Source of the DNA: Clostridia bacterium
Lineage (GTDB): Bacteria; Bacillota; Clostridia; UMGS1883
DNA length: 64,000 nt
Direction: 5' to 3'
NCBI GenBank assembly: GCA_017505525.1
Contig: JAFVPB010000039.1
Span: 1 to 64,000, forward strand
A model generated the notes under the pieces. The model searched no databases. It saw only the letters and a program-made list of their open reading frames with translations, and was not told the origin of the DNA. Every line of letters begins with the position of its first letter. Position 1 is the stretch's first letter. A program made the translations under genes and the position numbers. Shown here piece after piece: positions 17,167 to 26,700 of this stretch.

Positions 17167-17237
17167 ATTTTGAAAATTGGGCAAGCACTATTTAATTTAT
17201 AAGTCTAAAAATAAGTAATGAGAGGGCGTGTTAAAGT

Positions 17238-18035
17238 ATGTCAAAAACAATAGCAATTTGCAATAAGAAAGGTGGTGTCGGCAAGACAGCTACGGCAGTC
17301 AACTTGGCATCCGCTTTGACAAGAGCAAACAAGAAAGTGCTTGTGCTTGACCTTGATTCACAACATAATGCAACACAGATTTTAACGCCAACAGGCGTGA
17401 AGCTAACACAAACAATAAGTAACCTGATGGAAAATGCTGACGAGGCAAATGTTTCGGAATGTATATACACATCAGAAGAAGGAATTGATTTCATTGGCAG
17501 TAGCAGTCGGCTTACTAATACGGAGATAGCCATTGCAGGGGCATCTTTTAGAGAAACAATCTTGAAAAGACTTCTTATGGATATTGAGGACAATTATGAC
17601 TTCATAATAATTGATTGCCCACCGAGCGTAGGACTTATGACACTTAATGCACTATCAATGGCAGACGGTGTTATTGTACCAATAAAATCGAATGACTTTT
17701 CATCACTTGACGGATTTGCGGATTTGATTAAATACATAAAGATTGCACAGATGCAGATAAATCCAAAGTTGAGTGTAACAGGAATTTTATTGACCTATTA
17801 TTCACCCACAACAAACATTGCAAAACTTGTATGCGAAAAAACTGAAAGCATAACAAGTGTACCTATACTAAAAACAAAAATCCGATTATCAACCACCGTT
17901 GCTGAAACTCCGGCAGTAAGAAAAACCTTGTTTCAGTATAAGCCGAATAATAAAGCATCGGTTGATTATCAGGAACTTGCAAAGGAGGTAATGGAACTAT
18001 ATGGCATTAAAGAAACTGCAAATGGATGCGGATAA
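17238..18035 (+). CDS. parA: ParA/Soj-type partition ATPase
   Basis: The 265-residue protein has the deviant Walker A KKGGVGKT at residues 10-17, with the signature first lysine. Walker A' DLDSQHNAT and Walker B IIIDCPPSVG follow. With the overlapping parB gene it should segregate or maintain the excised circular ICE. It is the first gene of the element, 209 bases after the last chromosomal gene. Its ribosome site (GAGAGGGCG) is moderate. Confidence 0.93.
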   Translation: MSKTIAICNKKGGVGKTATAVNLASALTRANKKVLVLDLDSQHNATQILTPTGVKLTQTISNLMENADEANVSECIYTSEEGIDFIGSSSRLTNTEIAIAGASFRETILKRLLMDIEDNYDFIIIDCPPSVGLMTLNALSMADGVIVPIKSNDFSSLDGFADLIKYIKIAQMQINPKLSVTGILLTYYSPTTNIAKLVCEKTESITSVPILKTKIRLSTTVAETPAVRKTLFQYKPNNKASVDYQELAKEVMELYGIKETANGCG

Positions 18036-19011
18036 TCCTGTATTCGATGAAGAAATAAGTGCTGATGAACAGGCTGATATATCGGCTATGTTCGGTGCAA
18101 AGCAAGAATCAGAAGCAGTTAATCAGGAAAAGACAACTGAAATCCCGATTGAAAATATCATACCATCAAAGCATAATAAATTTGAGCCATACACAGGCGA
18201 AAAGAAACAGGCTATGATTGACAGTATCATAGAAAATGGTATCATCACACCGCTTACTTTGAGAGTGACGGAAACACCTAATATTTATGAAATCATATCA
18301 GGTGAAAACCGTTGGCGATGTGCAAGAGAGGCAGGGCTTACAACCGTTCCTGCCGAAGTGAGGGAATGTAGCGAAGAAGATGCTATAATGCTCTTGACCG
18401 AGGCGAACCTTATAAACCGTGATATATCATTCAAAGAAAGGGTTATAGCCTACAGACAACAGTATGATGTGATGAAAAAGAAATCAGGTGAAAGAAGTGA
18501 TTTGCAAGCTGACGGAGAAAAGGTTGACAGTCTTGATGTCCTTGCAAAGAAATACGGTGAATCCCGAACACAGATGTATCGGTATTTGAGAACCGCAGAG
18601 CTTTCTGATGATTTGATTACATTCACAGGGGTAAAAAGAATTGCCCTTGATGCAGCCGTGAAATTAACGGCACTAAACGAGGATGCACAGGCGGTTGTCG
18701 CAAACTTCCTGAAAGAAACAAATTATAAAATCAACGGTAAACACGCTGATGAAATTGTAAAAAGCTATAATGTAAACAGTCTGAATTTTACTTCCCTTGA
18801 AGATATATTTGAAAGTGAAGTCAAACATCATAAGCCCATAACATCAATTAAGACTGCAAGATTTTCAAAGTTCTTTGAGGGGGTAAGAGATACAGAAGTA
18901 ATTGAAGAAACTATTGAAAAAGCATTGGAAATGTATTTTGAACATCTACAGGAAAAAACTGCTGATGAAGAAGATGAAGATGAATACACACAATGCGGAG
19001 AAATTGAATAA
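18001..19011 (+). CDS. parB: ParB-family partition protein
   Basis: This 336-residue protein overlaps parA by 35 bases. It has the ParB N-terminal nuclease-like fold (TEIPIENIIPSKHNKF, ENGIITPLTLR, ISGENRWRCAREAG with the GENRWR box, TEANLINRDISFKER). A helix-turn-helix follows (LAKKYGESRTQMYRYLR, about residue 180). It should bind centromere-like sites; the 25-bp palindromes found from 35 kb onward are candidates. The C-terminus is acidic (EEDEDEY) but ends CGEIE, so it only partly fits the acidic tag on other ICE proteins. Confidence 0.92.
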   Translation: MALKKLQMDADNPVFDEEISADEQADISAMFGAKQESEAVNQEKTTEIPIENIIPSKHNKFEPYTGEKKQAMIDSIIENGIITPLTLRVTETPNIYEIISGENRWRCAREAGLTTVPAEVRECSEEDAIMLLTEANLINRDISFKERVIAYRQQYDVMKKKSGERSDLQADGEKVDSLDVLAKKYGESRTQMYRYLRTAELSDDLITFTGVKRIALDAAVKLTALNEDAQAVVANFLKETNYKINGKHADEIVKSYNVNSLNFTSLEDIFESEVKHHKPITSIKTARFSKFFEGVRDTEVIEETIEKALEMYFEHLQEKTADEEDEDEYTQCGEIE

Positions 19012-19023
19012 GGAGGTTGTCTT

Positions 19024-19386
19024 ATGAAAGCATTAGATATTGCGTATAAGAATGTAAAAGGTGCAAAATACCCTGATTTGCAAATATCAAAGAAACCCGA
19101 AGCTGATACAACACCGCTTGGAAAATACGGACAGATGTGCTTGAATTTCCTTAAAGACGAACACCCTGAAAGATATGCTGAACTCAGAATGAGTGGCGAT
19201 TTAATGCCTCTCATGCATGAAGTAAATGAAGAAGCATACAGGCAAGTAAAAGACCTTACCGAAAAGCTGATGAAAAAAGAAGATTATGATAAATCAGACA
19301 CTATGGCGAGGACAAAGAAATATAACACTTGTCAGGCTGAAGCAGAGAGTATCGTTTTAAGTGAGTTTGTGTATCAACCGAGATAG
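19024..19386 (+). CDS. TnpV-like transposon-encoded protein
   Basis: The 120-residue product resembles TnpV proteins of Firmicutes mobile elements: PLGKYGQMCLNFLKDEHPERYAELRMSGDLMPLMHEVNEEAY, then a C-terminal AEAESIVLSEFVY. The role is unknown. It starts 12 bases after parB behind AGGAGG and belongs to the same transcript. Confidence 0.65.
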   Translation: MKALDIAYKNVKGAKYPDLQISKKPEADTTPLGKYGQMCLNFLKDEHPERYAELRMSGDLMPLMHEVNEEAYRQVKDLTEKLMKKEDYDKSDTMARTKKYNTCQAEAESIVLSEFVYQPR

Positions 19387-19432
19387 TAAAAATCAAAATG
19401 ATGATGAAACAAAGATTAGGAGGACTTTTAAT

Positions 19433-19993
19433 ATGAGGAAAAACATTATATTTACAATTATTTTTGCAATGTTAATGACTATGACTACGGCATACGCTGC
19501 CGAAGTACCTAAAGAAGCAGTACCATTTTATGCGGATAACGAAAGTGTGATTATAGCTGAAAATCTCATAAGCGACATATTGACCGAGGTTCAAAACGGA
19601 CTTGGTTATGGTGATGCTGCAGGGAAAGCATATAACAGGATTTTCAAAGCCGTAATAAATAACGAAACAAACGGCTACGGCTACGGAGTATTAGCGGATA
19701 TTTCAAGAAACGCAATCTTTCAGTACAGAGATATGTATATGCACCCTGAATTTTTCATAAAAGCCGAGGAAAAGTTAAAGGTATTGTTAGCAGACATTAT
19801 TACCGATGTAGCTAATGGTACGAAGGATAGCAGAAAGGCAATCGAAGAAGCCTATGAAAGAATATATCAGACTGTAGATTCATCCTTTAACTATGAGGAA
19901 CAGATGCAGATTGATAACTGCTACAGAGATATGCCATCGGTGAGTGCAAGCTATTTCACGGTTGCAAGGAAACTCATTCTAAATGCAAAATAA
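19433..19993 (+). CDS. Small secreted helical protein, unknown
   Basis: The ATG at 19433 (AGGAGG upstream) gives a 186-residue protein with a clear signal peptide ending AYA-AE (about residue 23). The mature part is helical, with two similar stretches (DILTEVQNGLGYGDAAGKAYNRIF and DIITDVANGTKDSRKAIEEAYERIY), so it may be an internal duplication. No family recognised. It closes the parAB operon before a UUCG-loop terminator. Confidence 0.7.
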   Translation: MRKNIIFTIIFAMLMTMTTAYAAEVPKEAVPFYADNESVIIAENLISDILTEVQNGLGYGDAAGKAYNRIFKAVINNETNGYGYGVLADISRNAIFQYRDMYMHPEFFIKAEEKLKVLLADIITDVANGTKDSRKAIEEAYERIYQTVDSSFNYEEQMQIDNCYRDMPSVSASYFTVARKLILNAK

Positions 19994-20013
19994 AAGTTAA
20001 TAACAATCTTCAT

Positions 20014-20036
20014 TACCGCCCTTCGGGGCGGTTTTG
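20014..20036 (+). terminator. Terminator with UUCG loop
   Basis: ACCGCCC / GGGCGGT closed by TTCG, followed by TTTGTTTT. It ends the parAB operon. Confidence 0.88.
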
Positions 20037-20068
20037 TTTTATCATCAAATAACAAGGACGAGGCGATT

Positions 20069-20263
20069 ATGGAAAATAAAATTGTAGAACAAAGAAACTG
20101 CTTTGCTTATCACCCTAAACAATGCAGGGTATTGACGGAAATGCTTTGTAAGAAAAAGAAATGCCCGTTTTTTAAAACACATCAGCAGTATGTTGATGAT
20201 TTAATCAAATACACATCTGATATTGGTTTAAGAGATTATTTAATTGATAAGTATAGGAAGTGA
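20069..20263 (+). CDS. Small cysteine-rich ICE protein, unknown
   Basis: The 64-residue product has four cysteines (NCFAYHPKQC, then MLCKKKKCPFF) that could bind zinc. It overlaps the next gene by its stop codon (GTGA). Found with XF1762-type genes on mobile elements; function unknown. Confidence 0.6.
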   Translation: MENKIVEQRNCFAYHPKQCRVLTEMLCKKKKCPFFKTHQQYVDDLIKYTSDIGLRDYLIDKYRK

Positions 20264-20715
20264 GAAATAATGTGTTACAAATAAAGCACATAGAGTTAAG
20301 AGAAGCAAACGAGTTTGTGAGTCGGTATCATAGGCATCATAAGCCCGTTACAGGACATAGATTTTCAATCGGATGCTTTTCTTATGAAAAATTAGTCGGT
20401 GTTGCTATAGTCGGCAGACCGATAGCAAGACGGATAGACCAATACAACACCGTTGAGGTATTGCGTTGTTGTACGGATGAAACTAAAAACGCTTGCAGTA
20501 TGCTTTATTCTGCTTGCAGAAGGGCGGCAAGAGAATTGGGGTATAAACGGATTATTACATACATACTTGAAACAGAACCCGGAACAAGCCTTGTAGCAAG
20601 TGGGTGGAATTATGTATATACCAACAGGGGCGGTAGCTGGAATGTTACGAGCAGGCCCCGAAAGGTATCAGCCCCAACAATACCTAAAAAACTTTACGAA
20701 AGTATATTATATTGA
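20260..20715 (+). CDS. XF1762-family, acetyltransferase-like protein
   Basis: The family signature is clear: REANEFVSRYHRHHKPVTGHRFSIGC, LVGVAIVGRPIARR, VEVLRCCTDETKNACSMLY and ETEPGTSLVASGW. The fold looks like a GNAT acetyltransferase. It is common on phages, plasmids and ICEs, with no proven reaction. A GTG at 20272 (GGAAGTGAG seven bases upstream) is as good a start as the GTG at 20260. Confidence 0.82.
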   Translation: MRNNVLQIKHIELREANEFVSRYHRHHKPVTGHRFSIGCFSYEKLVGVAIVGRPIARRIDQYNTVEVLRCCTDETKNACSMLYSACRRAARELGYKRIITYILETEPGTSLVASGWNYVYTNRGGSWNVTSRPRKVSAPTIPKKLYESILY

Positions 20716-20760
20716 GCCGGAGAATGTCAGATTAAATGCTGATGTTTTCCGGCTCTTTTT
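20714..20760 (+). terminator. Hairpin terminator or attenuator before the giant gene
   Basis: GAGCCGGA (20714-20721) pairs with TCCGGCTC (20748-20755), followed by T5. It starts at the last base of the XF1762 stop codon region and lies 28 bases before the giant protein's ATG, so it may set read-through. Confidence 0.7.
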
Positions 20761-20787
20761 GCATTTTATGCGAAAGGAGGAACAGAA

Positions 20788-23700
20788 ATGGGCAAGATAA
20801 AAGCCATTTGGGAGCTTTTTGATGAAATAAGCCATGAGGTAACACAAAGTAGTGAGGCGTGGCAAGATTATCTGAAATTTGCATCACGGATATATAAATA
20901 TAATTTTGACAATGCCCTGCAAATTTACGGTCAGAACAGAGAGGCAACAATGCTTGCTGAACAGGAAATATGGGAAAACCGAATCGGCAGAACTGTAAAT
21001 GCAGAACACACAAAGATAGCAGTCTTTGATGTAATGTCGGCAAAACCGCAGCTTCGTCATTTGATTGATGTTTCTGATACAAAAGGTGATGAAAAAACAT
21101 ATCCCCGTTTATGGAGGCTTACACCTGAAAATAGCGAACCGCTTTTAGCAAGACTCAAGGAAAGCAGACACCCGGATGCGGATTCACTTGAAGCATATAT
21201 AAGTCTTGAAGCAATGCGGAGAGTAAGCGAAATTCGCCCCGGATTTTATGAGGGTATCAAAAGAAATATGCAGGGTTCACCGTTGTATGAAATTGAAACT
21301 GATGAAGAATTAAAATCAAAAGTTGATGTTATGATATGGCAAAGTTCCTTGTATATGATGTATTCACGATGCGGATTTGATACAAGCGGTCTTGACGGAC
21401 GATTTGAGGATATATCAGACTATAACAATAAAGCTCTTTTATATCGAATGGGAAACTGTGCAACCATTATTGCACAGGACTTTTTGAGCGAATGTGCAAC
21501 AACCTTAAATCAGCTTGCCAAAGAACGCAGAGAGAAAGCTATACAGGAAAAGAATAATATTGAGCCTAAACCTGAACCCCCTGCATCTGTTAAAAGAAGT
21601 ATATCGGCTAATATAAGAAAAAGTGCAAGGAAAAATGTTGAAGCCGATTCTGCACAGTTGTCTTTATTCGGTGCAGAACAAGAGATAAAACCTGAAACTG
21701 AAAATGAAGAAAAAGAACCTGAAAACAATGTTGACATTGACGAAATTATCATTGCAAAAATCGTTGAGCAGGGCAGTTTATCTGATGAAAGCCACAAACG
21801 GATATATGAGTTCTTTGAAAACAATGTTAAGTGGAAAGACAGAGCAGAATTTTTGAAAAATGTATATGGAGTGCGTGGTTCGGGTGTTGATGTAAACGGT
21901 ATATATTTCTCTTGGATGTCTGATTCAAAGGGTATTGAATATCACGAATTAAAGGGTGACAGAAAAGATGAAAAGCGTATTACTTGGAACAATTTTGCTA
22001 AATATGTTCAGGATGCAATCAACGAGGGCAGATACTATACACCTGAAACGCAAGCTGTAGAAGAAACAGAGGAACAGCCTGAAACAATAAAGCCTAAATT
22101 CAAATACGGAGATTTCATATCATACAAAGGCAAAGTATATGAAGTTCTGGATAGTAATGAAGAAGCACAGGAAACCGATATAGGTAATACGGAGTTTTAT
22201 GTATCACCGCATACATATATTCTGGTTGAGGGTGTATCGTGGGAAGAACTTAATACTGCTGAACTTGCACAACCGCCTGAAAATGTTATTCCTGAAATTC
22301 ATGTAGATGACCGTGTTGAATATCAGAACCGTAAATATAAGATAACAAGAATTGACGAGGATCATGTGCATTTGCTGGATATAACTTATGACGGTAATAT
22401 CCATCCGCAGCTTTGGTCAAGTAAATCAACCTTTATAGAAGCACCTATACCTGATATTCAGGAGGCTTTAAGAAATACAAACTTTGAAAGAACCTATACC
22501 AAAGAGGAATTTTTAAACTGTGAGATTGAAATGCTGTCAAAGGAATATGACGGAAGAACATTCTATTTTCCTTATGCAATGGTTCATTCAGGCAGATTTT
22601 TATTAAATTTTGCCCCTAAAGAAGAATGGACTGAACAAGACCTTGCAGATGGGCGTAAAAACGCATATAAAGACTATTTAATGGACTTTTTAGGCTACAC
22701 CCATAAAGAGGCATTGGCAGAGGCAGAAATAATGTCTGAGGACGAATATGACGAGCATTATTCCGGCAACAAAAAAATATATGTTGATGATGAATTTAGC
22801 ATAGCTGATAGACGCTATGCTGTATTAAATTTTGACGAAAACAAACAAGAGGTATTGGTTCGTGATATAACAAATGATTACGAAGAAAATTTACCTCTGT
22901 ATGAGATATTTGACATTCCTTTTGTTTACAGCAGAACAAGGGCAATAAACAATTTAAGAAATGTGGAACTGCACGATTTTCTTAACGCTCCTGTTGAGTT
23001 TGTAAATGTTACCTTTGGTGAGGGGGATGAGGAATCGGTATATACATACGGATATATGTATTTGAAAGATGCAGTAATCTATATGGACTATACCGTTGAC
23101 AACGAGGAATGGACTGAAAAAGAGGTTGAGCTTGCACAGAGAAAAGCATACCGAAATTATCTTAATGATGTAATGGGATATTCGGAGCGTGAGGCAAACA
23201 TTATATCAGGTGTGATGACAGGAGAAGAATATGACAAGGTATCTGAGGCTTTTACCCCTGTACCGACAATTCCATACGCTGATGAAGTAATAAATGCCCC
23301 TGCTGAACTGCTTGAAGCAACTGATGAATCGGGCGAGCTTAAATTCAACGGTGAAATTAAACCTAAAAGCCTTGAAGAAATAAAGACCGAGGCTATCCTG
23401 ATAGGTCCCCTTGAAGCCGGAGATGAGGGAGAAAATGAGAGGAAAAGACAAATAGCTTCTCATTATCTGGTTGACAAACCGCAACAGGCAGATTTTATTG
23501 AATATCTGAAAAATATATACAATCCGCACATGATAGCTTTTTCAAGCTTTGGCGGTAGATATTATGATGAACACAAAGCATTTCATTTATACGATTTTGC
23601 ATATAACAAAGCCGGATTGCAGTTTAAATGGCGTGATGAAAAGAAAATAATACATAATGAATGTATGAAATGGGCAGAGGTTGCAAGAAGGACTGCACAG

Positions 23701-26700
23701 CTTATTGAAAGCAGAGAATATCTTGATGAAGATATTGCTAAAAACGAGGTTGATAATTTTGAAAAATTAAGAATACCCCGTATTGACTATTCTTACTCTG
23801 CAAGTGACGATATAGGAGCAGGAGGCCCCAAAGTAAAATTTCAATCCAATTTAGAGGCAATAAAGCTGTTAAAACAGATTGAGGATGAAAACAGACTTGC
23901 AACGGCAGATGAGCAGAAAATACTCTGTAAATATGTAGGCTGGGGTGGTCTTGCAGAAGCCTTTGATCCCAATAATTCTTCTTGGTCTAATGAGTATATG
24001 CAGTTAAAGCAGCTTTTGAACGAGAACGAATATGAATGTGCAAGAGCTTCAACGCTGTGTGCGCACTACACACCCCCGGAGGTAATACAAGAAATATATA
24101 CCGCACTTGAAAACTTTGGATTTAAGGGCGGTAATGTGCTTGATCCTGCAATGGGTACGGCTTTGTTCTTTGCGGCAATGCCCGAAGAAATGAAGAATAA
24201 CAGTAGATTGTACGGATATGAAATTGACGAGCTTTCGGGAAGAATAGCAAAACAGCTTCAGCAAAATGCGGATATACGCATACAGGGCTTTGAAACAACA
24301 GAAACCCCGGATAACTTCTTTGATGTTGCTATCGGTAATGTTCCTTTTGGTGATTACAGACTTCACGATCCGAAGTTTAATAAGCATAAGTTTTTAATCC
24401 ATGACTATTTCTTTGCGAAGGCTCTTGATAAGGTACGCCCCGGCGGTGTTATTGCCTTTATCACATCAAAAGGTACTTTGGATAAAGAAAACCCTGATTT
24501 GAGAAAATATCTCGGTGGTAGGGCAGACTTAATCGGTGCTGTAAGACTTCCAAATAACACATTCAGGCAAATGGCAAATACGAGTGTTACAACGGATATT
24601 ATCTTTTTACAAAAGAGAGAAAGAATTGTATCGGAAGAACCGTATTGGGTAAATATCGGTGCTGATGATAACGGTATTCCCGTAAACGCATACTATGAAG
24701 AAAATCCGTATATGATGCTTGGTAAAATGGAGTATGGAACAAGGTATGGCGAAAACAGTACAACAGATTTGATTGCAACAAAAGACCTTGAATTGAGGCA
24801 AGATTTACATACTGCACTTTCATCACTTCACGCCGTAATCCCTGAGTATGAAAGAGAAGAAGAAAACAACGAAGAAGTAACAATCCCTGCTGATCCTGAT
24901 GTGCGAAACTTTACATATACCTTTGTTGAGGGTGACTTATTCTACAGAGAAAATTCTGTTATGCGCCGTATGAACTATGAGGGTAAGCCTCTTGAAAGAA
25001 TTACGGGTATGCACGCTATAAGAGAGGTTACACGAAAACTGATTGATGCACAGACGGAGGATAAAGACGAACAGATTATAAAACAGCTTCAATATGAGCT
25101 TAACGAGTATTACGATACTTTCAAAAAGAAGTACGGTAATATCAACGATTCCGCAAATGAGAGAGTATTCCGTGATGACAGCGATTACCCCCTTATTTGT
25201 TCTCTGGAAGTATATGATGACGAAAGCAAAACCTACAGTAAAGCAGATATGTTCACAAAAAGAACTATCAGACCGCATATCCCGATTACCTCTGTAGATA
25301 CGGCAACAGATGCTTTGCGTGTTTCTCTTGCTGAAAAAGGTGTAGTTGACTTTAAGTATATGAGTAATCTGTATAAAAACACAGCGTATGCAGATATGTA
25401 TAAGGAACTTCACGGAATGGTATTTATCAATCCGACATCATTACCGCATACATTGAAACCTAATATGAGTATTCGGGAGTTTTTCGAGGAATACGGTGAG
25501 GTTGATTGCCTTGAAACAGCAGACGAGTATTTATCGGGTGATGTTCGCTTAAAGCTGAAAATAGCAGCAGACTACGAGGAATCAAATCCTGAAATTTTCG
25601 GATATAACAGAGAAAAACTTGACGAGGTTCAGCCGGAATGGTTAGAAGCCGGAGATATTGATGTAAGTATCGGTGTTACATGGATAGAAAATCAGGACTA
25701 CACTCAGTTTATGTATGATGTATTCCAAACCCCATATTCGGAGCAATACGGCAGTAAGGCTATTGCAGTTGAATATAACCGATTTGCAAACACCTTCTCT
25801 GTAAGAAACAAAAGCCGTGACAGTTCATCTGTCACAGTTACAGAAACCTTTGGTACAGGAAGAAAAACAGCTTATGAAATCTTTGAAGATACGCTGAATA
25901 TGAAAAGTACCTGTGTATATGATAAGGAAATTCAGGAGGATGGAAACCCGAAATACATTCTGAACAGTAAAGAAACCTTGCTTGCAAGAGAAAAGCAGAC
26001 ACAGATAAAGGATGCGTTCAGAAATTGGATATTTGAAGAACCGCAAAGGCGAAAAAAGTATGTTGATTACTACAACGAAACCTTTAATAACCTACGCCTG
26101 AGAAAATATGACGGTAGCTTTCTGACATTTCAGGGTATGACAGAGGATTTGGAGTTAAGATGGTATCAGAGAAATGCTGTAGCAAGAGGTCTTTTGAGCA
26201 ATACTTGTGAACTGTTAGACCACAAGGTAGGTGCTGGTAAAACCTTTGTTATGGCATCTTTATGTATGGAAATGAAAAGGCTTGGTAATATCCAAAAGGC
26301 AATATTTGTTGTACCAAACCATCTTACAGGACAAATGGGCAGCGAGTTTTTAAGACTTTATCCGTCAGCAAAAATTCTTGTTACAAGCAACCGTGATTTT
26401 GAAAAGAAAAACCGCTTAAAGTTTGTCAGCAAAATTGCAACGGGTGAATGGGATGCTGTTATTATCGGTCATTCGCAGTTTGAAAGAATTGCTATGTCAA
26501 AGGAAAGACAGATAATGACCTTGCAACAGCAAGTGGCAGAAATCGCCGGAGCATTGGAGTCAATGAGTGAGGACGAAGGACAGGGCTTTACCATAAGACA
26601 AATGGAAAAGCTGAAAGAAAACCTGACAACGCAGATTAAGGAACTTGCAAACAACGATAAAAAAGATACTCTGATAACCTTTGAAAGTTTGGGTATTGAC

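Noticed and set aside
20600-20800. 66-aa ORF between the XF1762 gene and the giant gene
   Set aside because: It overlaps the XF1762 gene out of frame and crosses a terminator.
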